64,000 bases of DNA from the NCBI RefSeq assembly GCF_014639235.1, contig NZ_BMFU01000011.1, positions 83,784-147,783 on the forward strand. The letters run 5' to 3'. The position numbers were made by a program, and so were the translations under genes. The DNA comes from Paenibacillus silvae (GTDB lineage Bacteria > Bacillota > Bacilli > Paenibacillales > Paenibacillaceae). The notes beneath the pieces were generated by a model, which did not search any database, was not told the origin of the DNA, and saw only the letters and a program-made list of their open reading frames with translations. Positions 25,141-34,406 of the stretch are shown here, one piece after another. Each line of letters opens with the position of its first letter. Within the stretch, counting starts at the first letter, position 1.

Positions 25141-28100
25141 TTAACCTTGAGTTGATGTAGATAACTGTCCTGTAGGCGTTCCCGACGAATCACCTGGTGT
25201 ATTCGTAGTATTCGTTTGATCCGAATTTGTTGTTTGCGTAGATGCAGCCTTTTCTAACTTAAACGTACTCGACGGACTTGATATCGTATTTCTGTTAATT
25301 GTTGTATTGGACGCAACTGACAATATATATACCGTGTACGCTTCTCCTTCTACAAGAGCAGCCCCGGTAGAATCTAAGGAAGACGCATTTAAAGTTACTT
25401 CGACAGTCTTGGGCTCCCCAACTGAATAATTACTGTTTGGATTTGCTAAAGACGCATCAAGAGCTCCTCCTCCCTTCACAATATATAATTTATACGAAGA
25501 GATACCACTTTCACTAGATGGCTTGGTAAACGTAAGTTTGTAGCTTGCGTCAGTTGCTGATTTTTGCAACTCTGTAATGGCAGCTGCCTGAACTGCAGTC
25601 GCTGGAGCATTGATGCTAAACTCATCGGATGCTGGTGACAAACTTGATGCACGAGATGTACTCTCTGATAAGGACATAATAAAGATCCTGTATTTTTTCC
25701 CAATTTCAAGAGGTTTATTGTTAATATCCCGGAATCCATCATTCAAGTAGAAAGCATTGCCAGCACTACTTTTATCCAGATCGGTATAATATCTTATCTC
25801 CGTTGCAGTATTTGGGGTGAAACCATTCACCTGTTCCGCAGGGACAATGAATAGACGATATTTAGCTATGCCCGTTTCATTCGCTGCTTTAGGAAAGGAC
25901 ACAGACACGTCAGAAGCGTTGCCTGCCTGTTGCCCCTGATTTTTAACAGTTACATCTACCTTGCTTACTGCTGCTACAGCAGATGTGCTAGTCAATCTGA
26001 TAACAGCCGATGCCGATGAGATTGCACTGGACTGAGAGGAATTATTATTCACCGCCACAACAAACACTCGATAATCAATATTGTTTGCAATAAGATTTCC
26101 GTCCGTTGATCTGGCATCATTCGTTAAATTGAAAGTCTGATTACTTCCCGTCTTACTTCTAGACGTGTAATATCCATTATTTAAAGCAGAACTCAAATTA
26201 AAGTTGCTAACGTCCGAATTTTTGACAACAAATACACGATAATGATTTACATTCGTCTCATTGGATGACTTATTGAACGTCACACGCAGGTCACTACCAT
26301 TCCCATTATCCGAAACATCAGTTGCAGCCACACTCGTCGGAGCCGGCACCGTTGCATTCTGTGTCAGGGTAATCTGAGCCGAATATGAGGACAAAGCATT
26401 CTGGCTCCAATTGCCGTTGTTGTTCACGGACAGGACAAATACCCGGTAAGCAAGACCGTTAACAATGAGATTCCCGTTTGTATCCCTAGTGCCAGACTGC
26501 AGTGATACGGTCAGATTACCGCCCGTTTTGTTCACCTGAGTGTAATAATTCGAAGAATTGGCTGCATTCAGACCGAAGCTTCCTGCGTAGCTCGCAGGCA
26601 CCACGAACACGCGATAGTGCGAAATATTGGACTCATTCGACGCTCTGGTGAATGTCACGCGCAGATCAGAACCGTTCCCGTTGTCACCGATATCTGCAAC
26701 GGACAGGTTGCTTACCACACCTGCAGTGCTGTTTGACGTCAATCTCAATACACTGGAAGAAGCCGACAGTGCATTAGTGTAGTTATTTTGCTGATTGCCT
26801 GCTGCCATGACATAGATTCGATAATCCTGTAAATTCGTGATGTTATAACCGCTTGTATCCCGCATATTTGAAGGCAGGGTTACCGTAATGTTGTTGCCTG
26901 TTTTATTTACCGTGTAATAGAGACTGGAAGACAGATTGCTTGCTGTATTCAGATTAAAGCTGCTGGTTACCGAGTTCCGTACAACAAACACACGATAGTT
27001 TGCCACCTTCGACTCATCCGATACACGGTTAAAGCTTACCTGGATGTCACGGCCATCTCCATAATCTGAAATGTCTCTCACTTGTGTAATCACTGGAGCT
27101 GCCGCTGTATTTACAGACAACGTCAGGGAAGATGAAGATGTGGACAGCTTGCTATCCATAGTTGTATTCGCACTCACTGACATGATGTATACCACATAGG
27201 CTGTTCCGCTCTTGATCAAATCGCCAGAAGTGTCCCTGGATGAGGAAGTCAGCTGAGCTTTGACTGCACTTGAGTTGCCTTTGTAGATAATCGTAGAATT
27301 GGCACTGGATACTTTATTAGCTGCATTGAGATTAAATGCCGAGGCATCCTTTGCTTTTACTACATATGCACGGTAATACGTAATATTGGACGTCGTGCTT
27401 GGCTGTGTAAAATTAATCTCCATATCTCTGCCATCGCCATAATCGCTTACGTCAGCTACACGCAGCCCTGTTACAGCCTGAACGGAAGATTTCACCTGGT
27501 TCAGCTTCAGAACTTGGGAAGACCAGTTCAATGTATTTGTGTAGTTATTGCTGCTGTTGCCTACGGTTAATACATACAGACGGTAGCTTTCATTGCCGTT
27601 AAGCAAATCTCCGTTAACGTCACGTGTCTGAGCATTCAGTGTGAGCTTCGGATTGCTGCCGTTTGGCGTAATGGAAGTATAATTTGCGGAAGGAACAGCC
27701 GAGGCCGTCTTTTCATTGAAACTGTTCACATCACGTGTTTTCACCAGCATAATCCGATACGCAGACACGCTTTTTTCCGAAGTCGCACGTGTAAAGCTCA
27801 CCGTCAGATCGCGACCATCTCCGTTGCTGCCGTATACCGAGCCATATATATTCCAGGCCGCAAACTGCGTATCATCTACTGGCGTTTCAGGCGTTGATGT
27901 TGTTTTGATATCCACACGCTGATTCCGAGAGTTCCAGAAAACTTTTTCGCCAAACGCTTCACTCACAAAACGAATCGGCACCATCGTGTTTCCTTTGATT
28001 GTACTCGCAGGCACATCCAGCATGGTGAGCTGTCCGTTGATATATGCAACCTTGGAACCGAGCGTTAATGAAACCTCCTGATCTCCGCGTGTTGCTGTAA

Positions 28101-28347
28101 TTTTTTTCGTTTGATTGCTGTATTTTACATCTGCATCCAACCCCTCGAAAATCGACCGCAGCGGAACAAGTACCCGCCCAGCCTTCATAACTGGAGCTTG
28201 AGCTGACGGCAGCTCGGCATCATTAATATAGATACTGATTCTTGCCGCTGCGTCCATCACCGACAGTGGCAATGCAGACATGAGCATGGCCGACACGGCC
28301 AACGCTGACATCACCTTTTTGACTTGATTTCCTCCCGCTTTCCTCAT
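25141..28347 (-). CDS. Large secreted protein: copper amine oxidase-like domain plus seven repeats
   Basis: The 1068-residue product has a signal peptide (1-35), a copper amine oxidase N-terminal-like domain (about 40-150, with GRVLVPLRSIFEGLDADVKY and NTMVPIRFVSEAFG), then seven repeats of about 110-125 residues. Each repeat carries a D-x-x-DxGxGxDLxVxF motif, an xxYRVFVV strand and an RDTxGNLI...YRVFVLSV strand, suggesting fibronectin-III-like modules; the first five are closest and the last two diverged. A Ser/Thr/Asn/Gln-rich tail ends the protein. ATG 28347 is taken, with GGGGA upstream; an earlier in-frame ATG has no ribosome site. The domain has no oxidase active site and probably has a structural or wall-binding role (inference). 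It is divergent from a second secreted protein gene. Confidence 0.85.
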   Translation of the reverse strand: MRKAGGNQVKKVMSALAVSAMLMSALPLSVMDAAARISIYINDAELPSAQAPVMKAGRVLVPLRSIFEGLDADVKYSNQTKKITATRGDQEVSLTLGSKVAYINGQLTMLDVPASTIKGNTMVPIRFVSEAFGEKVFWNSRNQRVDIKTTSTPETPVDDTQFAAWNIYGSVYGSNGDGRDLTVSFTRATSEKSVSAYRIMLVKTRDVNSFNEKTASAVPSANYTSITPNGSNPKLTLNAQTRDVNGDLLNGNESYRLYVLTVGNSSNNYTNTLNWSSQVLKLNQVKSSVQAVTGLRVADVSDYGDGRDMEINFTQPSTTSNITYYRAYVVKAKDASAFNLNAANKVSSANSTIIYKGNSSAVKAQLTSSSRDTSGDLIKSGTAYVVYIMSVSANTTMDSKLSTSSSSLTLSVNTAAAPVITQVRDISDYGDGRDIQVSFNRVSDESKVANYRVFVVRNSVTSSFNLNTASNLSSSLYYTVNKTGNNITVTLPSNMRDTSGYNITNLQDYRIYVMAAGNQQNNYTNALSASSSVLRLTSNSTAGVVSNLSVADIGDNGNGSDLRVTFTRASNESNISHYRVFVVPASYAGSFGLNAANSSNYYTQVNKTGGNLTVSLQSGTRDTNGNLIVNGLAYRVFVLSVNNNGNWSQNALSSYSAQITLTQNATVPAPTSVAATDVSDNGNGSDLRVTFNKSSNETNVNHYRVFVVKNSDVSNFNLSSALNNGYYTSRSKTGSNQTFNLTNDARSTDGNLIANNIDYRVFVVAVNNNSSQSSAISSASAVIRLTSTSAVAAVSKVDVTVKNQGQQAGNASDVSVSFPKAANETGIAKYRLFIVPAEQVNGFTPNTATEIRYYTDLDKSSAGNAFYLNDGFRDINNKPLEIGKKYRIFIMSLSESTSRASSLSPASDEFSINAPATAVQAAAITELQKSATDASYKLTFTKPSSESGISSYKLYIVKGGGALDASLANPNSNYSVGEPKTVEVTLNASSLDSTGAALVEGEAYTVYILSVASNTTINRNTISSPSSTFKLEKAASTQTTNSDQTNTTNTPGDSSGTPTGQLSTSTQG

Positions 28348-28688
28348 ACCTCTATCCCCATTCTCTCCATAATTAGTAACATTCGTATAGACTAGATGTG
28401 CTGTAGATGAATTCCTGTATTTTCCTATGCACATTTAAGACGTTCCGATTCGATAAAAAGTTTCCGGTTTGCACAAAAATTATTTTCGCAGAAAAATTCA
28501 CCTGGCATCTACCTTGAAAAGTTAAAAATAACAGAAGAATTTGTCATTATTCCGCAACCACTTTATGTGCCAATTACTGTAATCTGTGGGTAATGGTTAA
28601 CCAAGTGCTCAGGCAGGGGACTTATTTTCCTAGGCAGCCTTTACTTCGGTCGCATCTAACAATACAGAATTGCAGGAGGTTTATATTG

Positions 28689-29651
28689 ATGACATCATCT
28701 TTACATTATTTTAAAAATAAAGGTTTACGCACGCTGCTTACCGCCACGGCAATAGCTGTACTGTTGCAAACGGCTGCTGCTCCAGTCGCTGGCATCGCTT
28801 CTGCTGCCCCGGCTGCGGAGACCAAGGTTACAACAGCTAGTTCATCCGCGATCTACAAATCATTTCAGAATATGCTTAACAAAAAAAATGGTCTGCCCGC
28901 AGCAGATCGCTACCTTGAGTCCAAGATCAGCCAGGTGACCCCTTATCATGCAACATTAATGATAATGCAGCTGGAGAACGCAAGGATCAAGGCACTGACC
29001 GCTATGACGGATCGTATGCTTGTCCCGAATGTACAGGATCAGATGTTGAAAATCTATAAGTGGAATAACAGCTTCACCCAACTGATGGCCCGCACCAAAG
29101 ACAACACGCTGCGCAACTTGCTGCAGCAAGCCAGAGACAGTGGTTACCGCCTGACGATGATTGAGGGCTCACTGTATCCAATTATGAATTATGCGGCTTT
29201 TGACAAATATACCTCCTACGTGAATAAGGATATTAAACAGTACATCCGAATCATGGCCGTGGAAACAAGCGATATTTCTACGGAGGATGGAGGCCTCATG
29301 ATTGGATATCAGGAGATGCTCAATCGTGCGCTGAATCAGGAACAATTCCTGAATGATTATCCTAAGTCCAATCGGAAGAAGCAGATACAGATGCTGCTGA
29401 ACGAGTACACCTACTACACTTTTTATGGGCTGGATAATACACCTCTGTTCGATTATGACACCACTGTCATGGATGCGAATGCTCAAAAAGGTTACAAAGC
29501 TGTCTTACAGCGCAACGCCTCCAAAGACAGTGCTTTTCTGAAAAAGCTGAATGCGTTTATGGATGTCGTTGCCGATTCCAACTATGAACAATCCGAAGCG
29601 GTCGAAAACTGGCTGGAACAAAATATGCCTAGAAGTGAGTTTTGGAACTAG
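28689..29651 (+). CDS. Secreted protein, unknown function
   Basis: I do not recognise this 320-residue protein. It has a clear signal peptide (basic start KNKGLRTLL, hydrophobic run, cleavage near ASA-A at about 40) and then a helical, charged mature region rich in Gln, Lys and Asp with no cysteines evident. ATG 28689 is chosen, since GGAGG lies 9 nt upstream; the longer frame has none. It is divergent from the seven-repeat secreted protein, sharing a 340-bp intergenic region, which may mean joint regulation. It is followed by palindromic element B and a terminator. Confidence 0.8.
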   Translation: MTSSLHYFKNKGLRTLLTATAIAVLLQTAAAPVAGIASAAPAAETKVTTASSSAIYKSFQNMLNKKNGLPAADRYLESKISQVTPYHATLMIMQLENARIKALTAMTDRMLVPNVQDQMLKIYKWNNSFTQLMARTKDNTLRNLLQQARDSGYRLTMIEGSLYPIMNYAAFDKYTSYVNKDIKQYIRIMAVETSDISTEDGGLMIGYQEMLNRALNQEQFLNDYPKSNRKKQIQMLLNEYTYYTFYGLDNTPLFDYDTTVMDANAQKGYKAVLQRNASKDSAFLKKLNAFMDVVADSNYEQSEAVENWLEQNMPRSEFWN

Positions 29652-29703
29652 TAGTGTGAGGTTGGGATGAGATGAGATGTTGATTGCTGAATAGCAGCAT
29701 TTT

Positions 29704-29898
29704 CTAACGATTCCCAAAAGCCTTATTTGGCGTTTTCTGAGCGGTTCAGCAATGTAACGATCTCCAGCGACGCTATTTCATCTAGAATGAGTGAAAACCT
29801 GTGATTTTCGGCATAAAAAGTGGAAATAACGTTTCTCCGATTCGTTAGATGTGAAAGTGAGCTGAAAATGGCGAAATAACGTCATCTGAGATCGTTAG
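29704..29898. repeat. Four-unit palindromic element, copy B
   Basis: Units at 29704-29727 and 29754-29777 (CTAACGA/GTAACGA to CTTATT/CTATT) and, inverted, 29825-29848 and 29875-29898 (AATAACG to CGTTAG). Spacings are 50, 71, 50 bp and total length 195 bp, identical to copy A at 7467-7661, although the 26-, 47- and 26-bp gaps between units have different sequences. Confidence 0.85.
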
Positions 29899-29929
29899 CC
29901 GAATCGCTCATGTCGGTACACACAGCAAA

Positions 29930-29976
29930 AAGACGAAATCCACCTCATCATGAGGGGGTCTCGTCTTCTTTTTTTG
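29930..29976 (+). terminator. Intrinsic terminator
   Basis: AAGACGA pairs with TCGTCTT, with inner CCTCAT/ATGAGG pairing, followed by a run of T residues. Confidence 0.85.
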
Positions 29977-30124
29977 CGTATCCCATGGTTCCTGTGTACA
30001 GCATATGCGGAAACATACTAACTATCCTTGTCCTGTGTCCTGAGAATCCACCTTGAACCCGTAGCCAGCAGCCTGCCGCCTTCGCCTTTAGCCATATTTG
30101 ACAAAGAACACCCAACACAACCGC

Positions 30125-30721
30125 TTAAAGCGGTTTAATCATATGATCGTACGCATGTCCTCCAATGAGGATGGTTTCATCCTGAACGTAACCTTGCCGT
30201 TCATACAGCTGCCTCGCACGTCCATTGTCCTGTTCTACGATGAGGGCTGCCCGTGAGTGGCCGCGTTCTTTCCCCTGCTGCTCAAAAGCAGCCATCAGTG
30301 CACGGCCGATGCCCTGCCCCTGAAATGACTCGCTTACCGAGAGAGTATCCAGATAATACTCCCCGGGACGGGTTTCTTTTACCAATGCATACTTCTCGTC
30401 CGTATCCCGTCCAGGCCGATCCAGAATCGGTTGATCCAGACGGTCCGCATCATCCCCCGCGTAAGCGATCAGAATTCCAGTAACCTGCCCTTCCTGCTCC
30501 ATCACGGTAATGTTCTGATAACTTATCCTGTTATGTTCCTGTGTCATTAATTCCCGCAAAATGTGCATCGCCCGCTCATGATCACCCTCACCTGCAAGTG
30601 CATAAGCAATATCGTCAATCGCCTGCACCAGCAGCGGAAGCATCTGATCCACATCTTCCTTCCGCGCAGGTCGGAGCTGAGGTGTTGAGTTGGGTATAGC
30701 TGACTCTGTCGTTGGTTTCAC
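30125..30721 (-). CDS. GNAT-family N-acetyltransferase
   Basis: GNAT enzymes transfer acetyl from acetyl-CoA to amines. The 198-residue protein has LRPARKEDVDQMLPLL at the start and the acetyl-CoA-binding motif A in YYLDTLSVSESFQGQGIGRALM (about 121-142), then ALIVEQDNGRARQLYERQGY, the classic motif B. The GTG start at 30721 has a G-rich ribosome site (TTTGGGGACAA). The substrate is unknown. It lies 56 bp after ilvA and may be in its transcript. Confidence 0.88.
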   Translation of the reverse strand: MKPTTESAIPNSTPQLRPARKEDVDQMLPLLVQAIDDIAYALAGEGDHERAMHILRELMTQEHNRISYQNITVMEQEGQVTGILIAYAGDDADRLDQPILDRPGRDTDEKYALVKETRPGEYYLDTLSVSESFQGQGIGRALMAAFEQQGKERGHSRAALIVEQDNGRARQLYERQGYVQDETILIGGHAYDHMIKPL

Positions 30722-30777
30722 TTGTCCCCAAATGCCCCTTTCTACTTGTCTGTCTTATAACCAGTCGAAATCCTTTA

Positions 30778-32082
30778 TCAGATTAACATGTTGAACAGAT
30801 TGAGGTTTTTGTTCAGCTCTGTATAGGCGATGCCTTTGCGGTTCATGCGCTCGATCAGCGGCTGGTAGTCCTCTTTGTACATCAGTTCGATGCCGACCAG
30901 GGCCGGTCCGTTTTCCTTGTCATGCTTTTTCGTATATTCAAATCTGGCGATATCGTCATTCGGACCAAGCACTTCCTCCAGGAACTCGCGCAAAGCCCCT
31001 GCACGCTGCGGGAAATTCACCATAAAGTAGTATTTCAACCCTTCATAGATCAAGGAACGCTCCTTGATCTCCTGCATCCGGTCAATGTCATTGTTACCGC
31101 CGCTAATTACACATACGACCGTCTTGCCTGCAATCTGTTCCCGATACTGGTCGAGTGCAGCAACAGCCAGCGAACCGGCAGGCTCCACCACGATGGCATT
31201 TTCGTTATATAACTCCAGAATGGTTGTGCAGGCTTTGCCTTCCGGCACCTTGACGATGTCATCCAGAATGCTGCTGCAGATATCAAAGGTCAGATCGCCC
31301 ACCCGTTTCACCGCCGCACCATCGACAAACTTATCAATATCATCCAGTGTGACCACCTGTTTACGGAACATCGCTTCACTCATAGAAGCCGCGCCAAGCG
31401 GCTCAACACCGATAATTTGAGTGTCAGGGCTGACCGTTCTCATATATGTTCCCACGCCGGCTGCCAGACCACCGCCACCAATCGTTACAAATACATAATC
31501 TGCATGCTCATCGAGACTTTCCATAATTTCCATCGCAACCGTACCGTTCCCAGCAATAATCTTCGGTGAGTCAAACGGGTGAATAAAGGTCATGCCCTGC
31601 TCGTCACACGCACGCATTGCTTCAGCATAAGCATCATCATACGTGTCCCCGATCAGAACAACCTCTACATTATCGCCGCCAAAACGACGCACCTGCTTCA
31701 CCTTCTGATTCGGCGTTGTGCTTGGCATGAAGATTTTGCCGTGAATTCCGAGCGCATTACAGCTGAAGGCCACGCCTTGCGCATGATTGCCGGCACTTGC
31801 ACAGACAATACCCTTCTCCATCTCGGCCGGAGTCAAATTGCGAATCATATTATAGGCGCCCCTGATTTTAAATGAACGCACCACTTGCAGGTCTTCACGC
31901 TTCAGATAGACGTTACAGTTATATTTGGCCGACAACACAGCATCCCGCTGCAGCGGCGTTCTTACAATCACTTCACGCAGCACATGATGTGCGCGCACGA
32001 TATCTTCCATGCCAACACTGGCATGTCTGGAGCCTTCATTTCCTGTACTCGTTCCTGCTGTTTCCTGATTCTCTGATTTCAT
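30778..32082 (-). CDS. ilvA: Threonine dehydratase (isoleucine biosynthesis)
   Basis: IlvA deaminates threonine to 2-oxobutanoate, the first step toward isoleucine. The 434-residue protein has the PLP lysine in SFKIRGAYN (Lys72), the SAGNHAQGVAF motif, the phosphate-binding GGGGLAAG, and a single C-terminal ACT-like domain (YFMVNFPQRAGALREFL and on), the short Bacillus-type form. ATG 32082 is preceded by GGAG; an earlier GTG has no ribosome site. An exact 19-bp palindrome lies 29-47 bp upstream and may be an operator. No T-box leader is visible. Confidence 0.92.
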   Translation of the reverse strand: MKSENQETAGTSTGNEGSRHASVGMEDIVRAHHVLREVIVRTPLQRDAVLSAKYNCNVYLKREDLQVVRSFKIRGAYNMIRNLTPAEMEKGIVCASAGNHAQGVAFSCNALGIHGKIFMPSTTPNQKVKQVRRFGGDNVEVVLIGDTYDDAYAEAMRACDEQGMTFIHPFDSPKIIAGNGTVAMEIMESLDEHADYVFVTIGGGGLAAGVGTYMRTVSPDTQIIGVEPLGAASMSEAMFRKQVVTLDDIDKFVDGAAVKRVGDLTFDICSSILDDIVKVPEGKACTTILELYNENAIVVEPAGSLAVAALDQYREQIAGKTVVCVISGGNNDIDRMQEIKERSLIYEGLKYYFMVNFPQRAGALREFLEEVLGPNDDIARFEYTKKHDKENGPALVGIELMYKEDYQPLIERMNRKGIAYTELNKNLNLFNMLI

Positions 32083-32110
32083 CTGTCTCCACACTCCGCT
32101 TATATGGTCT

Positions 32111-32129
32111 AACAATGTCACACATTGTT
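32111..32129. promoter_or_regulatory. Perfect palindrome upstream of ilvA
   Basis: AACAATGTCACACATTGTT is an exact inverted repeat with a 3-nt spacer, 29-47 bp upstream of the ilvA ATG. It does not match the CodY, PurR or GlnR/TnrA consensus well. Confidence 0.5.
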
Positions 32130-32190
32130 TTTTCTTTTCATTGTATCACTTTTGCTCTGTACATGCGCCTGGTGAAGAATTGGATAACCC

Positions 32191-33057
32191 TTACTCCCCG
32201 TCCCTCACTATTCGCATAATCTCAGCCGTAATCACCTCGGGGTCTGTAAACATCACCATATGCCCTGACTGTTCTGCCTCCACCCATCTGGCGTTGGACA
32301 GCTTGTCAATCGTCTGCTGGTGAGCCTTTACGATGGCAGGTCTGATTTTACGCTCCCCTTTGCCCGGAAGTGTACCTGAAATCAGGCTGACCGCCACATT
32401 TCCCAGCTTGGGAGGCTGCTCCTGCAACATTTTCAAATCCTGTATAAATCCCTTTCCCTCCGCAGCCACCGTGCGAGCCGCCTGTACGGTAAAGTCCTCC
32501 TGTCGGTGATCCGCAACAACATCAGCAGGCTGCATGTGGAATGCTTTGATACCAAGGAAACGATACAAGCCCAGATGAGCCAGCATCGGAATAAGTGCAC
32601 CATTGATTGCAAAGCCCACTTTCGCCATCCTGGAAAAATACAAATCACAATGCTCATCCGACGGATCAACGAGAACAATCCCCCGCAGACGAGACAGATT
32701 GACCGCTGCCGCTGTACGTACAATGGGACCTCCCCAGCTATGTCCGACCAGAATAAACGGCCCTGGCCCCAGCGCATCCAGCAGCTCGTTCAGATCTTCC
32801 GCAATCCGCGCCAGCGTGCGAGGAGAAGCATCGACATCACTTCGTCCCGCTCCCGCCCTGTCGTAAACAACGGTACGTGCATGCTCGGCTACAGCGGGTA
32901 CAATCAGTCCCCATGTGGATCTGGAGACACCCATGCCCGATTCAAATACAACCGTAGCTTCCCCTGTTCCCCTGGACATATAATGAAGCCTTCGGCCATC
33001 ACGGGTCTGAATATAAGCACTGGAGCCAAACGTATGTAAATCAGGATGATGATTCAT
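32191..33057 (-). CDS. Alpha/beta hydrolase
   Basis: This 288-residue protein has the fold core: VFESGMGVSRSTW, VYDRAGAGRSD, the nucleophile elbow VGHSWGGP, and the catalytic histidine in EAEQSGHMVMFTDPE. The sequence resembles haloperoxidase/epoxide hydrolase-type esterases rather than lipases. The ATG at 33057 follows GGAGG by about 11 nt; a longer frame has no site. A Fur-like box lies 89-107 bp upstream, which suggests iron control. One possibility is a siderophore-processing esterase, but no siderophore gene is nearby. Confidence 0.85.
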   Translation of the reverse strand: MNHHPDLHTFGSSAYIQTRDGRRLHYMSRGTGEATVVFESGMGVSRSTWGLIVPAVAEHARTVVYDRAGAGRSDVDASPRTLARIAEDLNELLDALGPGPFILVGHSWGGPIVRTAAAVNLSRLRGIVLVDPSDEHCDLYFSRMAKVGFAINGALIPMLAHLGLYRFLGIKAFHMQPADVVADHRQEDFTVQAARTVAAEGKGFIQDLKMLQEQPPKLGNVAVSLISGTLPGKGERKIRPAIVKAHQQTIDKLSNARWVEAEQSGHMVMFTDPEVITAEIMRIVRDGE

Positions 33058-33145
33058 CAACTTGCCTTCCTCCCTCCATTGATGCGCAACTACCTCCATT
33101 TTCTATCGTTCATACTCTCTCTGCTATCTTCACCGCACCCTAAAT

Positions 33146-33164
33146 GAAAATGATTATCAATTAA
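33146..33164. promoter_or_regulatory. Fur-like box
   Basis: GAAAATGATTATCAATTAA matches the 19-bp Fur consensus (GATAATGATTATCATTATC) at most positions, and overlaps the likely promoter region of the minus-strand hydrolase gene. Confidence 0.5.
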
Positions 33165-33185
33165 TGATTATACCTTGTCCGATGT

Positions 33186-33221
33186 AAAAAAAGAACACCC
33201 GATCATCATCCGATCGGGTAT
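33186..33221 (-). terminator. Intrinsic terminator of a lost or very short gene
   Basis: ACCCGATC and GATCGGGT pair and are followed on the minus strand by TTCTTTTTTT. It lies just after a short, possibly decayed minus-strand coding region at 33206-33424. Confidence 0.75.
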
Positions 33222-33424
33222 CCCTCCCAGCCTTGCAGTGGCTGTCCGTACAATATAAACCCTACGGCTTCGCGCCCGTTTCCTTGCGCTTCACCTGATT
33301 TCCTAAACATAGGCATGCCTCTTATCCACGAATGCCGTGATTCTTGCTGTTCAGCTGCTCCAGCAGTTGATTCATTGCCTCTTCGGGAGCCATATAACAA
33401 GCATACCGCGTGAACTCTCACCAT
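33206..33424 (-). pseudogene. Possible gene remnant
   Basis: Two minus-strand frames look coding in pieces. One gives MAPEEAMNQLLEQLNSKNHG then stops near 33321, and a different frame continues GREAVGFILYGQPLQGW to a stop close to the terminator. This pattern suggests a frame-damaged small gene. No family is recognisable and no clear ribosome site was found. Confidence 0.25.
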
Positions 33425-33484
33425 TTCAAATGTTTACCCGGTTCGTCACGTTTACATAACAGATAGATTCATTTTTCCTGGACA

Positions 33485-33674
33485 TATAAGTTGAATTAAA
33501 GATTTTACACTTTGCACTCCAAATGACAGAATAACCTTCCAATCGCTGTTATCCCCAGATTTTTTGATTCCCTTTCTCAAAGGGAAAAATCCGGTGATAA
33601 AGGCGAACGCTTTGCTTTTCCAGGTTTTTTCTGTCCTTTCCGTTTTTGTGTAAATGAATAGTTGAACTCATATA
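33485..33674 (+). repeat. Hairpin (MITE-like) element, copy 2
   Basis: It starts TATAAGTTGAATT, has GAATAACCTTCC, the core CGCTGTTATCCCCAGATTTT, GATTCCCTTT and the pairing arm TCCGGTGATAAAGGCG, and ends with AGTTGAACTCATATA. Length is 190 bp, the short form. Confidence 0.85.
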
Positions 33675-33688
33675 GAATATAAAAATAC

Positions 33689-33717
33689 AACAGCCCGATC
33701 TCAAGGATCAGGCTGTT
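33689..33717 (-). terminator. Terminator of the mhqO-mhqD operon
   Basis: AACAGCC and GGCTGTT arms with an inner CGATC/GATCA match form a hairpin about 70 bp after the mhqD stop. The T tract is weak. Confidence 0.55.
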
Positions 33718-33785
33718 ATGAACTACTGTATATTTCGATGTGTACTCGATCTCGTAATGCAATACATCCAAATGTCTAAGCTGTA

Positions 33786-34406
33786 TTAAGCTTGTGACTT
33801 ATACCAGGCAGCAGCCGCTGCTGCCTCGGTGCGTGTCAGCTGATGCCCCTGACGCTCCCAGTGCATATGCACATCAGCACCTGCCCCGCTCAGAAGTGAA
33901 GCCAGCTCCTCCGTTTCCCGGCGAGGTACGATCGGATCATTCTCTCCCGCACCGATGAACACAGGCAATCCTGTCAGATCGGGCAGTGTGAGCCCGCGCA
34001 GCGGTACCATTGGATGGTGAAGAATCGCTCCCTTGAATACATTCGCCTGATGGAACATCAAGCTTGCAGCGATGTTAGCGCCATTGGAGTACCCCAGTGC
34101 ATAGACATTTTTCCGATCGAATCCATACTCTGCCGCAGCAGCATCGATGAAGGAACCCAGCTCCGCTGTGCGTGCAATCAGATCCTCTTCATCAAAGATA
34201 CCTTCGGCCAGGCGGCGGAAGAAACGTGGCATGCCATTCTCGGATACATTGCCCCGCACCCCAAGTATAGCTGCACCCGGCGCAATCATCTCTGCCAGTC
34301 CGATCAGATCGTTCTCCGTACCTCCCGTGCCGTGCAGCAGCAGCATCGTCGGTGCATCTGGCTGTGCACCTGCTTTATAGATATGTTTCATTGTTGCTGT
34401 ACTCAT
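33786..34406 (-). CDS. mhqD: Phospholipase/carboxylesterase-type hydrolase, MhqD-like
   Basis: MhqD-type hydrolases are induced by quinones and 2-methylhydroquinone. The 206-residue protein has LLLHGTGGTENDL, the nucleophile elbow LGYSNGANIA, the acid site FIGAGENDPIVP and the histidine in WERQGHQLT. ATG 34406 follows AAAGGAGA and its ATGA overlaps the stop of the upstream ring-cleaving dioxygenase, so the pair is translationally coupled, as in the Bacillus mhq genes. Confidence 0.88.
   Translation of the reverse strand: MSTATMKHIYKAGAQPDAPTMLLLHGTGGTENDLIGLAEMIAPGAAILGVRGNVSENGMPRFFRRLAEGIFDEEDLIARTAELGSFIDAAAAEYGFDRKNVYALGYSNGANIAASLMFHQANVFKGAILHHPMVPLRGLTLPDLTGLPVFIGAGENDPIVPRRETEELASLLSGAGADVHMHWERQGHQLTRTEAAAAAAWYKSQA

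Noticed and set aside
32083..32190. A T-box leader for ilvA
   Set aside because: There is too little space before the upstream gene's end and no T-box sequence or specifier structure.
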